A stretch of 64,000 bases of DNA. It comes from Leptobrachium leishanense (Eukaryota; Chordata; Amphibia; Anura; Megophryidae). This document shows positions 41,673 through 52,779 of the stretch, in pieces (position 1 is the stretch's first letter; the number at the start of each line of letters is the position of its first letter). The stretch spans positions 1 through 64,000 of the forward strand of contig RXON01001484.1 in assembly GCA_009667805.1 (NCBI GenBank). The letters are read 5' to 3'. The translations under genes were made by a program, and so were the position numbers. The notes below the pieces were generated by a model. It was not told the origin of the DNA. It ran no database searches and worked only from the letters and a program-made list of their open reading frames with translations.

Positions 41673-42340
41673 GAACCCCCCTCCAGGGGCGGCCACTGGA
41701 CGACCCCAGGGGCACGGGGGTGCGCCAAATAGAAGGCCTTCACTAGCCTAGGAGCATGAACTTCCGCAGCTGGTACCCAAGAACGATCCTCCGGACCGTA
41801 GCCCACCCAATCGACCAAATACTGCAAAGACCCCCTAGACATCCTGGCACCCAGAATGGCCTTAACTTCGAACTCCTCCTCGCCCTCCACAGAGACAGGA
41901 GGCGGTGGAGCATGGACTTTGGTGTACCGATTACATAATAACGGCTTCAAAAGGTTAACATGGAATACATTGTGTATCTTAAAATGGGGGGGTAACGCCA
42001 AAGCATAGGAGACAGGGTTGAGTCGCCGTAGAATCTTATAGGGACCGATGTACCTAGGAGCCAACTTCATGGAAGGCACTAAGAGCTTGATGTTACGTGA
42101 AGACAGCCAAACCCTGTCCCCAACTTGATACGGGTGCCTGCCTCCTGTGTCTGTCGGCCTTGGTTTTCTGGATGGCACTACTCTCCTCCAGTGCCCGTCT
42201 CACTCTCCCCCAAGTCTCTTTCAATGATGCCAGTTGCTCATCTAAAGCAGGAATCGTGGTATCAGGAAACGTGGCGGGGAGCACGGGAGGATCAAAGCCA
42301 TAAACAGTGAAGAAAGGAGAATGACCTGTGGATTCGCTTA
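41673..42340 (-). pseudogene. Chromovirus integrase C-terminus and chromodomain
   Basis: Frames 42284-42093 and 42178-41525 give FPDTTIPALDEQLASLKETW, YQVGDRVWLSSRNIKLLVPS, KLAPRYIGPYKILRRLNPVS (GPY/F module), HNVFHVNLLKP and a chromodomain EEEFEVKAILGARMSRGSLQ, YLVDWVGYGPEDRSWVPAAE. The aromatic YLVDWVGY and SWVP pattern fits chromodomains that direct integration to heterochromatin. A frameshift near 42120 splits the integrase. The last frame runs over the PPT into the LTR. Confidence 0.85.
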
Positions 42341-43652
42341 CTGCGCTGTTAATAGCATATTCTGCCCATGGTAGCAGGTCTGACCAGTTATCTTGTTGTT
42401 CTGAGATAAAGCACCTGAGATATTTCTCTATATTTTGGTTTGCTCGTTCTGCTGCTCCGTTGGTCTGGGGGTGATAAGCCGAAGAGAAAGAGAGGTCTAT
42501 CCCTACGTTCTTGCAAAACCCTCTCCAGAATCCGGAGATGAATTGGGTCCCCTATCAGAGACAATCTCCAGAGGGACACCGTGAATGCGGACCACATTGG
42601 CAATGAATATGGGCACCAGTTCAGCTGCCGAAGGTAGTTTCCGAAGAGGAACATAGTGACCCATCTTGGAAAATCGATCTATGATCGTAAGTATCACTGT
42701 ATTCCTCTTGACTCAGGTAACTCTACTATAAAATCCATGGCTACATGTGACCAGGGTCGTTCGGGGATCGGCAAAGGCTGGAGTAAGCCAATGGGTGCTG
42801 TTTTGGGACTTTTCTGTCTTGAGCACACTTCGCACACGGCAATGTAATCTTTGACATCTCGGCGCAACGTGGGCCACCAGAGGAGTTTACTGATACTAGA
42901 CACAGTCTTGGTGATACCCATATGCCCGGAAGTTTTATTATCATGATAGATGTTAAGTACTTCCTCTCTTTCGTTCTCAGGTACAAAGAGTCTCGCAGGA
43001 GGTTTTCCCCCAGGAGCTGCGCCCTGGACGGTCTGCAGCCTTTTCATTAGAGGAGACGAAACACTAATCGTGGTAGCGGCTATAATCCTTTCCTGGGGTA
43101 CAATGGGATGCTGATCTTGGATATTATGTTCATAAGACTCATACTGTCTCGACAATGCGTCTGCTTTAATGTTTCTGGACCCAGGTCTATAGGTAAGCAC
43201 GAAATTAAAACTTGAAAGAAACAATGACCATCTCGCTTGTCTGGAATTTAAACGTTTGGCATCTCCAATGTACGTGAGATTCTTATGGTCGGTTATGATA
43301 ACAATGGGGTCCTTAGACCCTTCTAATAAGTATCTCCATTCGGCCAAGGCCGCGATGACTGCTAACAATTCTCTATCCCAATGTCATAGTTCTTCTCTGC
43401 CGGGGACAACTTCCGAGAATAGAAGCCGCATGGATGCAAGGGTTTGTCAGGAGCCTCCCTTTGGGACAAGACTGCACCAAGACCTAGTTCGGAGGCGTCA
43501 ACTTCTACTTGGAAAGGCAGAGCCGGATCTGGATGTCGGAGAACAGGGGCAGTAGTAAAAGCTTGCTTTAGTGCCTCAAAGGCTTGAGTGGCTTGAGGTG
43601 TCCATTTCTGATTTCCCACCCCTTTCTTTGTCATAGCCGTGAGGGGGGCCAC
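42341..43652 (-). pseudogene. Chromovirus RNase H and integrase core
   Basis: First frame (43652-43362): [40 protein letters not shown] (RNase H Asp). Second frame (43368-42694): [40 protein letters not shown] (Asp), YRPGSRNIKADALSRQ, then integrase zinc domain YHDNKTSGHMGITKTVSSIS and AVCEVCSRQK, and WSHVAMDFIVELPES (integrase Asp). The core continues in shifted frames: ILTIIDRFSKMGHYVPLRKL and EIVSDRGPN (second Asp); the catalytic Glu region near 42430-42450 is degraded or frameshifted (ERANQNIEKYLR-like). At least three frameshifts. Confidence 0.85.
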
Positions 43653-45106
43653 AAGGCCGAAAAATCTTTAATGAACCTTCGGTAATAGTTCGTAAACCCC
43701 AGAAACCTCTGAATGGCTTTAAGTCCTTGGGGTAGAGGCCAGTCAAGAATAGCTGAGAGCTTCTTAGGATCCATTTGAAAACCCCCAGGAGTTATTATAT
43801 AACCAAGGAATTGCACAGTCACTATGTCGAATAGACATTTTTCTAGCTTACAGTACAATCCAGCCTTCAATAGTTTTTTCAACACTTGTTTCACGTGGAC
43901 ATGATGAGTGTCTACATCAGGAGAGTATATCAGGATATCGTCTAGATATACTATGACGAATTCTTGCAGGAATTCCCTTAGAGTGTCGTTTATGAGGTCC
44001 TGGAAGACGGCTGGCGCATTACACAACCCAAAAGGCATCACCAGGTATTCATAATGCCCGCTACGTGTATTAAAAGCCGTTTTCCATTCGTCTCCCTTTT
44101 TAACCCTGACCAGGTTGTACGCTCCGCGTAAATCAAGCTTCGTATAGATCCGAGCCCCTTTTAATCGGTCGAACAATTCTGTTATGAGGGGTATGGGATA
44201 TGCATTTCTTATAGTGATCCTATTCAAACCCCTATAATCGATGCAAGGTCGCAGGTCTCCCTCTTTCTTGGAAACAAAAAAGAAACCTGCTCCTGCTGGA
44301 GAGGAGGACCGTCTAATGAATCCTCGTTCCAGATTCTCCCTTATGTATTCCTCCATAATGTCGTTCTCTCTTTGTGATAAAGGGTATACATGACCCCTAG
44401 GAGGCATCGTACCAGGGAGTAAATCAATGGCACAGTCATATGGACGATGTGGTGGTAGGACCTCAGTCCTGGCTTTAGAGAACACCTCCTTTAATGCCAG
44501 GTAACATTCAGGAACCTCTGTGGACAAAGGAGGGGCTGTGGCAATATTGAGGCTACCAATCACATGAACTCTGCTTAGGCACTTAGACTGACAACTCTGA
44601 TCCCAACATTTTATGTCTCTCTGGACCCAATCGACAACTGGGTTGTGCTCTGTTAGCCATGGAAACCCAAGAACGACAGGACATGAGGGTGATTCAATGA
44701 TTTGAAATCTTATAGTTTCCTGGTGCAAAACTCCTGTTTTCATACATACATCGACTGTATCGTGAGTGATATATGGACATGACAGGGGTTTACCATCTAT
44801 GGCCTCCACCCTTAGAGGTCTTTCCCTGAGCACCAGAGGTATGAGGTTTTTGACAGCAAAATTCTTATCCATAAAATTGCCTGAGGCCCCAGAGTCTAAG
44901 AACGCCTCAGTCTTGAGGTGAACCCCTCCCAGGTTAGGGAGACGGTAACAGAATCCTGGATTTTTTTTTCTCATTATCCACAAAGGAGGCACACAGAGAA
45001 CCGACAACCTGGGTGTCTCCTGTTCTGAATCCCACTCTGCTATGTTCAGCCCTGCTAACCCTGGGTCTCTGAGGACATCGAAGGCGGAAGTGATCTGCCC
45101 CTGCAC
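43631..45106 (-). CDS. Chromovirus protease and reverse transcriptase
   Basis: Open frame of 491 codons. Protease: [20 protein letters not shown] (DSG, about residues 70-76) and [75 protein letters not shown] (Asp), [34 protein letters not shown] (catalytic YLDD) and [18 protein letters not shown]. All catalytic residues are present; the frame stops shortly after the thumb because of a frameshift near 43650. It would mature the particle and copy the RNA. Confidence 0.9.
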   Translation of the reverse strand: MQGQITSAFDVLRDPGLAGLNIAEWDSEQETPRLSVLCVPPLWIMRKKNPGFCYRLPNLGGVHLKTEAFLDSGASGNFMDKNFAVKNLIPLVLRERPLRVEAIDGKPLSCPYITHDTVDVCMKTGVLHQETIRFQIIESPSCPVVLGFPWLTEHNPVVDWVQRDIKCWDQSCQSKCLSRVHVIGSLNIATAPPLSTEVPECYLALKEVFSKARTEVLPPHRPYDCAIDLLPGTMPPRGHVYPLSQRENDIMEEYIRENLERGFIRRSSSPAGAGFFFVSKKEGDLRPCIDYRGLNRITIRNAYPIPLITELFDRLKGARIYTKLDLRGAYNLVRVKKGDEWKTAFNTRSGHYEYLVMPFGLCNAPAVFQDLINDTLREFLQEFVIVYLDDILIYSPDVDTHHVHVKQVLKKLLKAGLYCKLEKCLFDIVTVQFLGYIITPGGFQMDPKKLSAILDWPLPQGLKAIQRFLGFTNYYRRFIKDFSALWPPSRL

Positions 45107-45980
45107 AATAGAAGCAGAGCCCCTTTTCTCTTCTGTGCGCTCTTTCTGCTTCTGAAATACCTGTCTTCCCTATTTGCATGGGTTCAACGACTGGTAAATC
45201 TGTTCTCATTCTCTGAACCACCTGACGTACTGGTGTGTCTGGGTAACGAGGGTAAAGGAGGCAAGACCCTTCTGGGTCTATCTCTGGGGTGTCTCCTTTC
45301 CCTGATTTGATCGTCCATGGCTATACAGAAATCTATCAGGTGGTCCAGACTTTCTGGTAATTTTAAGGGAGCCAGTTCAAACATAAAAGCCTCGTTCAAG
45401 CCTTCGGTAAAGGCTAAGGTTAAAACGTCGTTCGGCCAAAGTACCTCAGAAGTCAAAGTTTTAAACTCTATGGCATAATCGGCGACCCTCTTATTACCTT
45501 GTTTGATGTGAAACAAGGACCTACCCGCATTGGTAGCCCTCCTAGAGGGATCAAAGGTACGTTTTAACTCAGAGGTGAAACCCTCATAGTCATAAATGAT
45601 GGGTTTCTTATTTTCCCACAACGGCGTAGCCCACAATAAAGCTTTTTCTGTTAAATGATTGATCAGATATCCTACTTTGGCTTTATCAGACATACAAGAA
45701 CCTGGATTGTTCTCAAACAAGATCTCGAGTTGAGTCAAAAAACCCCGACATAGGCTTGGTGTACCATCATAGCGTAGGGGTGCCTTCATACTAAGCCTAT
45801 GTCCTCAGGGGGGACGGAACTGACCCTAGGTAACACTGGATCTGGAGGGTTTGTAGTACCTGTATTGGACCGATTTAACAGGGTTTGCAGAGCGAGAGAA
45901 ATCTGGTCCATCCTATGGTCCTGTTCCTCTTGTCTGGCTGCGATACGTGCCAGCTGGTTAGAGAGGTCTGCGGGATCCAT
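45040..45980 (-). pseudogene. Chromovirus Gag (RTL/PEG10-related type)
   Basis: Start MDPADLSNQLARIAARQEEQ at 45980, 15 bases from the LTR, with a predicted helix. A frameshift at about 45787 leads to MKAPLRYDGTPSLCRGFLTQ, IYDYEGFTSELKRTFDPSRR, FHIKQGNKRVADYAIEFKTL and LNEAFMFELAPLKLPESLDH, a sushi-type capsid, the kind from which mammalian RTL/PEG10 genes arose. Another frame (45221-44934) has [20 protein letters not shown] and [12 protein letters not shown], a complete C-x2-C-x4-H-x4-C knuckle. Two frame changes separate the three blocks. Confidence 0.85.
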
Positions 45981-46652
45981 TGGCCCTGACGTAATGTCAC
46001 GGATCCCTCTGATTACCAAAAGTGTGGTCCCTTTACGCAGACCGCTCTCTACCCTTCCGATCCTTGAATGGTCGGCAATACTAGACAGACAATTTACCAG
46101 ACAATATATAAACAAGGGGTAACACCAGACAGAGGTATGGAATAGAGTATTGTCACAAATCTTTCTGACTACCAAGATATTGATCTCTTTATGTAGCTCC
46201 CTTTCTACTCTTCCGATCCTTGAATGGTCGGCAAAGCTATATAGACAATGAAGCAGGTAACAGATAAAGAAAGGGAAACACCAGACAGGGGTACAGAACA
46301 GATCACAAGTCCTCCCTAGGACTTTAGTAATAGCAGAGGTAGTCTGATGCGTGCTTAGGGTGCCACATAGACTGACCTCGGTACCAACGTTAAGGGCAGA
46401 ACCTAGCGCAGAGTAAATGCCAATGCCAGGAGTCATACACAGGAGGGTTCGTTTGCCAATGCCAGGAGTCATACACAGGAGGGTTCGTTTGCCAATGCCA
46501 AGGGTCATACACAGGAGGGTTCGTTTGCCAATGCCAAGGGTCATACACAGGAGGGTTCGTTTGCCAATGCCAAGGGTCATACACAGGAGGGTTCGTTTGC
46601 CAATGCCAAGGGTCATACACAGGAGGGTTCGTTTGCCAATGCCAAGGGTCAT
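45786..46652 (-). other. LTR/leader reading frame continuous with Gag start
   Basis: A 288-codon frame starts in the 36-bp repeats of the 5' LTR (MTLGIGKRTLLC units), passes a duplicated segment containing FADHSRIGRVE and IADHSRIGRVE, crosses the LTR end, and is in frame with the Gag start MDPADLSNQ up to 45786. It would lie downstream of the predicted transcript start. The same frame is open in the 3' LTR (41467-40661). Translation is not shown; an N-terminally extended Gag is possible. Confidence 0.45.
45983..45992 (-). promoter_or_regulatory. Self-primer site of the chromovirus
   Basis: Immediately inside the 5' LTR the minus strand reads TTACGTCAGGGCC. ACGTCAGGGC is perfectly complementary to GCCCTGACGT at 46782-46773 in the LTR, which lies about 29 bases after the TATA-like TTTAAAA (46805-46811) and is therefore at the predicted 5' end of the RNA. 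This agrees with self-priming known in the Tf1/sushi group. Confidence 0.75.
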
Positions 46653-46945
46653 ACACAGGAGGGTTCGTTTGCCAATGCAGGGTTATACACAGGAGGATTC
46701 GTTTGCCAATGCCAAGGGTCATACACGGAGGTAGCCAAAATATACACAAGAGCTCTGCGGGAGGTGAATACCACGTCAGGGCACCGGTGTTTGGAGAGAC
46801 TGGGTTTTAAAGCCGGCGGGTCCGCGTCATAACGCCAGGCCCCGCCCCTCGGCGTCCCACGTGAGCGCCCGGAAGCGTTTACATTCGGCGCCTGGCCAGC
46901 GAGCAAGCTGCTGCCAGGCGCCCCATCCCCTGAGCCACCGTGACA
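45995..46945 (-). repeat. 5' LTR of the chromovirus
   Basis: 951 bp, close to identical to 40747-41672 outside the tandem repeat. Ends with the AAAAC duplication at 46946. Confidence 0.9.
46418..46735 (-). repeat. 36-bp LTR minisatellite, about 8-9 units
   Basis: Same unit as 41172-41450 but at least one unit longer, with one shortened unit near 46675 (CCAATGCAGGGTTATACACA). Confidence 0.9.
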
Positions 46946-47345
46946 AAAACAAATAAAAATGGGCTTGAAAATGGTTACTGTAGAAGATTGTCCTTATAAA
47001 TGTCCTTATTAAAAGGCGTTTCACTGCTCAGAAAGGTGGCTTCATCAGTTATGGATGGGTCTAACATATGGATCCATCTTAAATAAGGTTTTACTTTCGT
47101 TTTGGTGCCAGAAAAAAAACCCGCCAGAATTTGTGGGCGTCGTCGCCATCTTGTGCATGTCAGGCCTCTGATTGGTCGCGGTATGCAGCTTCTGGTTTGG
47201 TGGCCATCTTGCGTGGGGCACTTCCGGTTTCATCGATCATGGTTGTAAATTCGGCGGGCCATGTTGGGAAGGTAATACACAAAAGTCTGAAAGTCAGGCG
47301 CCACCTAGTGGTTTCTTCTGAGAATGTCTTCCCAATGGATTTCAC
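46946..47345. repeat. Penelope-like terminal repeat piece with hammerhead relic
   Basis: No gene. The minus strand of 47005-47048 reads CTGATGA, AGCCACC, ..., GAAACGCC, which has the hammerhead boxes CUGAUGA and GAAA but no good stem II and no GUH triplet. It continues the DNA interrupted by the chromovirus at 40746. Confidence 0.45.
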
Positions 47346-47515
47346 TGAATACAGTGATAGTTACATAGGCTGAAAAAAGACATGCGTCTATCGGGTTCAG
47401 CCTCTCCCACATCACCTACTGCTGTTGATCCAAAAGAAGGCAAAAAACCCAGTCTGAAATGCTTGCCAATATGCAACATACTGGGAAAAAATTCCTTCTT
47501 GACAAGACACTGAAA
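47346..47515 (-). repeat. CR1-like LINE 3' end, antisense
   Basis: The block GTTACATAGGCTGAAAAAAG ... CTGTTGATCCAAAAGAAGGC ... GGAAAAAATTCCTTCTTGAC is a common amphibian repeat resembling the 3' part of CR1-type LINEs in reverse. No ORF. Confidence 0.5.
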
Positions 47516-47589
47516 AATGTGAGTCAATTCTCCCTAAAGGGGTTTATTCATATATTTGTTTCTGTCTTATTCGAGGGCTGGACCCCATC

Positions 47590-49433
47590 AGATTCCTCAA
47601 GGGGGGGTTTGTGTCCCCAGAAACCCAAGGACTAGTACGTGGCTGGGAGGAGGTAGTGCACGATGGGGTCATCCTCCTCATTGACCAGGAAGACTCGGAA
47701 GCTAATGCCACCTCCAACCTACGCTGCATGGGCTCCCTTATCCTGCAAAGCCTGGTAAAGGACCCCAGGATTCGTGCTATCAAGGAGAGGGATCATTACT
47801 GGTTGGCAAGCCTTCTTGATCAACGATACAAGGGTAAAGTTGCAGAGCTCATCCTGCCGCACAGAGGAGCACAGGATGAAAAAACTTGGACGCTCTAAAG
47901 CGACACTTGTGTAACACCTTTTCCAGGCACTGGTAGGTTACCAAGCGATGACACAGGTGCTTCTGAGGCTGCGGATGATCAGAGGAATAGAGGTGAAGGC
48001 CGGGGCCGCTTGACTGATGTATTTTTAATTTTTTTGAGTCTACAACGCCCAGGGACGTCAAATGTAGGCACCCATTGCCAGCGTCTTCACCATATGGTGC
48101 AGGAGTACCTAGGGGCAAGGGCAGACCTGGATACTTTTCCAGCAGATGATCCACTGGCTTCCTGGGTGTTGAAATTGGATCACTGGCCAGAACTTAGCCA
48201 ATATGCTATGCAGCTACTAGGTTGCCCTTCATCTAGCGTGCTTTCCGAAAGGACGTTCAGTGCCGCTGGAGGTTTTGTCACAGACAAAAGAGTGCGTCTG
48301 TCCACCGACTCTGTAGACCGGCTGACATTTATAAAAATTAATCAGTCCTGGATCAGCAGCTATCAATCCCCTGATGCTGAAGTAATGGAATAGATCGGGG
48401 ATGTCCTCTTCTGCATTCACAAAACCTTCAGCACTGAACTCTTCCACAATATCACAAAAGGGTTACGGTGTGAATGCACTTGCTGCCATGAAAGGCACAA
48501 TATTTGGCTGCACTGACACCTGTGCCAGATTTATATCATTTTAATTTTTTGAACCGCAGGGTCCAACCCTGCACTCTTCCACAATACTACAGCGGGGTTA
48601 CTGTATGATGATACTTGATGGCCTGGCATTAAAGGCACAATATCTGGGTGCACTGACGCCCATTACCACCAGATCAAAACTTTTCAATATAGGACCGCAT
48701 GGTCCACCCCTGCACTCTTCCACAATACCACAGAGGGGTTACTGTATGATAGTACTTGCATGCCTGGCACTAAAGGCACAATATCTGGGTGCACTGCCAT
48801 TGCCACCTGTATCAGATTCATATCCTCAGAGGGGATACGGTGTGACGGCACGGTTGCCGACGCTAAAAGCCCAATTTTAAAGCACCTATTGTTACTTTCA
48901 TCCAAAGCCTGCATAAGTTTCACAATAATTTAGCCAAAAGAAAAAACTAAACTTTTTCTGCTCGTCCTAAAATGTCTTTTCATACAGGCTGCCGCCCCAA
49001 GCAGTTGTTTATGGATAGATTAAAGGAAAAGCATTTACCGTCATATGAAACATCATTTTTTGGTTTTTAAGTGTTTCTATACATCATAGAAATCCGCTAC
49101 TTCATGGGCAGGTTATGGGGACCTCCTAGGCACGATATTTGAAGGATTTTTTTATTTTTATTTTTAACCCTTATTTCATGGAAAACTCACTGTCCCTTTA
49201 AAAATGTTTTTTTAAAAACTTTTTGTCCTTGTTTCCTGTCCCCCAGGGCACTACCCGGAGCCCCTACACCATTTATGGCAAATATCTAGCATATATGCCC
49301 TCTTGGAGGGCACTCTAAAAAACTGAATTTTCAGCCCTATTGACTTGCATGGGGGTTCGGGTTCGGTCCTGAACAAATGGGAAGTTCGGGTTCGGGCTCG
49401 AACCGAACTCGGGGAGTATTCGGCTCATCCCTA
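47590..49433 (+). mobile_element. hAT transposon D, 5' truncated
   Basis: Same family as hAT C, opposite orientation. Begins inside the transposase near 47590 (equivalent to about 35900 of copy C) and ends with CGGCTCATCCCTA at 49433. The 3' region has two 138-bp units. Confidence 0.85.
47611..48393 (+). pseudogene. hAT transposase, C-terminal half
   Basis: Frame 47611-47898 reads GLVRGWEEVVHDGVILLIDQ, LVKDPRIRAIKERDHYWLAS, LLDQRYKGKVAELILPHRGA. After a frameshift, 48010-48393 holds YLGARADLDTFPADDPLASW, LDHWPELSQYAMQLLGCPSS and SVLSERTFSAAGGFVTDKRV, the hAT dimerisation domain with its conserved LSERTFSAAG. The end is NQSWISSYQSPDAEVME. N-terminal and catalytic Asp regions are absent. Very similar to 35783-35119, with which it shares intact stretches. 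Confidence 0.85.
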
Positions 49434-51054
49434 GTGCTCAGCGTCTCATGCATGCCAACTTGCCAAGTGCTCCTCCTGTGCTATGGATGCGCTGCTGAGC
49501 GGTGAGCGAGCGCGTCCATAGCACAGGAGGCAGGCAATCATCATCAACCGAGATTCCGGCCAATTGCTGAGCCCCCAGGTGGGGGCCGGATCCAGGCTGA
49601 TTCAGCACATAAAGGCGTCAGGTCACAATCCTCTCCCAGAGCTGGCTGACATCTTGGATGTCGGGCAACCTTCCGGAATCTACCTCCGGTGACGAGTCGA
49701 CAGGCTTCATCGTGCATAGTGCAATGACGTCAGTTCTGCAGTTAAGCCCTAACTGCGACTAATGGTGGAGAAAGGGGGTTCATTGGAAACCCCTATTTCA
49801 CGATCCACAGCAGCTATCGGTTAATGTGTTAATGTTTGGTATCGTTGGATTGACCAGAGCATGGCCTTTCCAACGATACCAAACATGACAATGTTAAAAG
49901 AATTATTATAAATATATAATTTAAAAAAAGGTTTTTTTTGTGTGTTGTTTTTATTAATGCAGCAATATTGTTGCCATTTCAATTATAATGTGAACAATGA
50001 TGCTGCACTAAGGATTTTTCTATGGGGTGCGTTTGTTAAAAATAGTGTAACATTAAGAACTAGTACTACTAGTCCCCACTTCAAATTTTTTTAACAAGCG
50101 CAACTCATAAAATAACCGCAAACGCTCGCATGTTACATGTGAAAAAAAGCACTTTATTGTTTTACATTTACACCTTGTAAATTATTGATGAAAATTCCAA
50201 TTTTATTGAATTTTTTTTAATAATATAAATACAATACAGACAGGACATGACGCATACATATATATATTTATTCCTATTCATATAATAATGATATATTATG
50301 AATCTGCCGAGTCAGCCGGAAAGAACGATATAACATGTCTGGGACTGGGTCATATAATAAAATGAAGTTCAAAACGCGTTTAAACATGAGCGAAACCGTT
50401 AAAAAAAAAAAAAAAAAATAGCTCAGCAGCACCGCACACAAGGTGTGAACCGTGAAATGCCTCAGGAGTGAAAGGGTTAATTTCTTTTTGTCTGTTTTAA
50501 ATCATTTTATTTGTTGTTTTTTAGTTTCAGTTTATTTTTTTGATCAACAACGTCAACTATTAGTATTTTTAACTTTAAAAATAGAAACCAGAACAAAAGG
50601 TTTTAAAAGTAAGACGGTCATTTTTTTTTTTTTTTTTTTTAAATCGTTTTTGTTCATTTTAATGTTTCCATTCATTTAATACCATTTATTTAATATGATT
50701 AAAAAATTTGTGAAATGCATATCAAATTATCATATCACATCTATAGAATTGTCGTATCGTATCTCCAGCAGAATTATCGAATCGAAAATCTACAAAATCC
50801 AACCGAACCGAAAAAAAAAAAAAAAGTGCACAAGCCTACTTCTTCCAAAAAACACAAAAATTTCTGAAAGCCCGAACAAAAAAGACCATACAAAAAACGA
50901 GCAGACCCGAAATCTCGAAAATGACCGATATCCCGAGGAAAAAGTCGATATGAAAAACTAATCAAATCGAACCGGAAATCGGCCGAAACGAAAATTTACA
51001 AAATCCGAACCGAAAAATATATAAAAAAAAAAATAGGTGCACAAGTCTAATATC
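49434..51054. mobile_element. Non-autonomous, AT-rich repeat cluster with hAT-like end
   Basis: No gene. Contains an inverted repeat at 49471-49530 (CTCCTGTGCTATGGA against TCCATAGCACAGGAG), the segment shared inverted with 11860-12200, homopolymers (A18 near 50401, T20+ near 50620) and a right end GGTGCACAAGTCTA at 51054, which on the minus strand starts TAGACTTGTGCA and resembles the MITE end at 5851. Its left end is not determined; more than one element may be merged. Confidence 0.45.
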
Positions 51055-51840
51055 AACCGTGGTCCTGGGTCCTCAAATTCTGCTTCCGTCTGTCTGTGCG
51101 CCGAATCTCCCCTCCACAAGCTGTCCCCTTACACGCTGCTTTGCCAGATCACCATCCACACCAGAACAAACCAGCGATCCACTACGTGCAGCTGCTGACA
51201 CCTTGGACTGCCTACGTGACAAAGTTAGTACAGTTTCTCCCTGCTCCAGGACACAGGACTCAGGGAGCCACCATCACAGGCTGCCTTCCTCGTTTTCCCC
51301 ACATTCTGTTCTTCACACTCCAGCAGTTCCCAGCCACCCTCCAGCCGCACAGCTCAGGGAGCACTCTGACAGGCTGCCTTCTCTGTCTCATGTTGGATTT
51401 TCCCTGCCCACATGCTTTCTCGCGCCAGACTTCCACTTCTCCTACTTCCTGTAGCATTCTGGGAGATGTAGTTCATTTGTCCATAACCCCATAGCCTCTT
51501 TCCTATGCAACGCACACATATCCCACAAACTGTGCTTCTAGCGCCATCTTTTGGTTGCAACAGCTTCTGTCTTAAAGGAGCGGTAATAAACAACATGGCT
51601 ACATCAGTAATCGTTAGTTAGCTGGGGGTGGTCACACAGTGAACAGATGTACATTGAAAAACCAAATATATTTATAAGATCCAACAGCTCCGGATTCCCC
51701 AATAGTCTGGTGGAATAAGTCTCTTTTTAATATAAAAACATCAGCTTCCACTTAGCTAGGCGAGAGGGCAAAGGTGTCCAAAAACAGCTCCACAGACCCG
51801 GCTACCTTCCGTGCCCTTACCGGGCCACCCCCCCCCCAGC
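51055..51840. other. GC-moderate spacer with a ZNF143-like motif
   Basis: No convincing gene. The minus strand at 51473-51456 reads AACTACATCTCCCAGAAT, close to the ACTACA..TCCCAGAATGC motif bound by ZNF143/THAP11 in vertebrate promoters. The region around 51100-51430 is CT-rich and open in two frames (51059-51454 and 51096-51494), but without recognisable domains. Confidence 0.35.
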
Positions 51841-52651
51841 TGTCACGATCGCTGTCCTGCTCACCCCTCACAACCGTGGTGGGAATACTTTTGGACAGAC
51901 TGCTAGACCCTCTGATCCTTGAATGGTTGGGACCACTAACCCTATCACTCCCAGCCAAGGAGAATAGACAGACCAACAATAATGAGAACAGCTTAGTCAC
52001 AGCAGGTTTTGAGATCAAGTTGACACTGAGCCACAAAGGGTTAACCTTACTGAGAAGCAGAAAGCAGTCAGGAAGAGGTTTAGGCAGTGTGCTCCTACAC
52101 CAAGGGTTAACAGAAGCGTGGTCATACAAACGTCAAAAGTTGGCAACGGAGAGGGTTTTCGTACAGGCAGATTTGCAAACAAACAAGGTCCTCATACACT
52201 CCGATTAGGCAACAAGTCAGATCGATGGATACACAGAGTCAGCGCTATGCTGGGCAGACTTACACTCTGTATCAAGGTTATGCGTGAAAGTTCAACACTC
52301 TGGGTCAGCGTTATTCAAGCAAGCGCTCTGAGTCTGCTTTAGGCACAACACACATACAGGCTTGGTCAAAAAGAGAATGGTCAGAAAGGCAATCCGGTTC
52401 AGCAACAGAGAAAAAGAATAAGTGAATCACTAAGGCAAATACACCAGGCGATGCGGGAACTAACTCCATGTCAGGGCGATGAGTCGATTTGCGTGCCCTG
52501 CATTTAAGGCCGGCTGCTACGCGTCATCATGTCGCGCCTGCTCCGCCCCTCTAGCCGCACGAACGGGCAGAACTTCTGGCACCCGGCCAGCCTGCGATAC
52601 CGCCGAGTGCCCAGACCCCCCTGAAGGTCTGCAGGTGCCGAGGATGTGACA
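51841..52651 (-). repeat. Solo LTR of a sushi-type chromovirus
   Basis: TGTCACGATCGC to GAGGATGTGACA, flanked on both sides by CCAGC (51836-51840, 52652-52656). It is related to the LTR at 40747 (GATCCTTGAATGGTTGGG). It keeps a TATA-like CTTAAAT (near 52503-52508, minus strand) about 30 bases before GCCCTGACAT (52477-52468). No internal region remains, so LTR-LTR recombination has probably removed it. Confidence 0.85.
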
Positions 52652-52779
52652 CCAGCATCCACAACCAAATCGCTCTCTGAAGAATAAAAAAAAAACTGCA
52701 TCCTTGGGTCTATCACTTCATCTCTAAAGGACCAATATTTCTTCACAATTTAAAGTTCCACATCCTTTTCATCCGGCCA

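Larger units (their letters stand above)
40747..46945 (-). mobile_element. Sushi-type chromovirus (Ty3/Gypsy with chromodomain)
   Basis: Complete minus-strand element flanked by AAAAC (40742-40746 and 46946-46950). LTRs 40747-41672 and 45995-46945 start TGTCACGGTGG and end GGATCCGTGACA on the minus strand. Order Gag, PR, RT, RH, IN, chromodomain. The primer site matches the element's own LTR rather than a tRNA, as known for the Tf1/sushi group. Several frameshifts, but long intact blocks. Confidence 0.92.

Noticed and set aside
51059..51494. Two overlapping frames of about 130 codons as a host gene
   Set aside because: No conserved motif, low-complexity Ser/Pro content, and repeat-rich surroundings.
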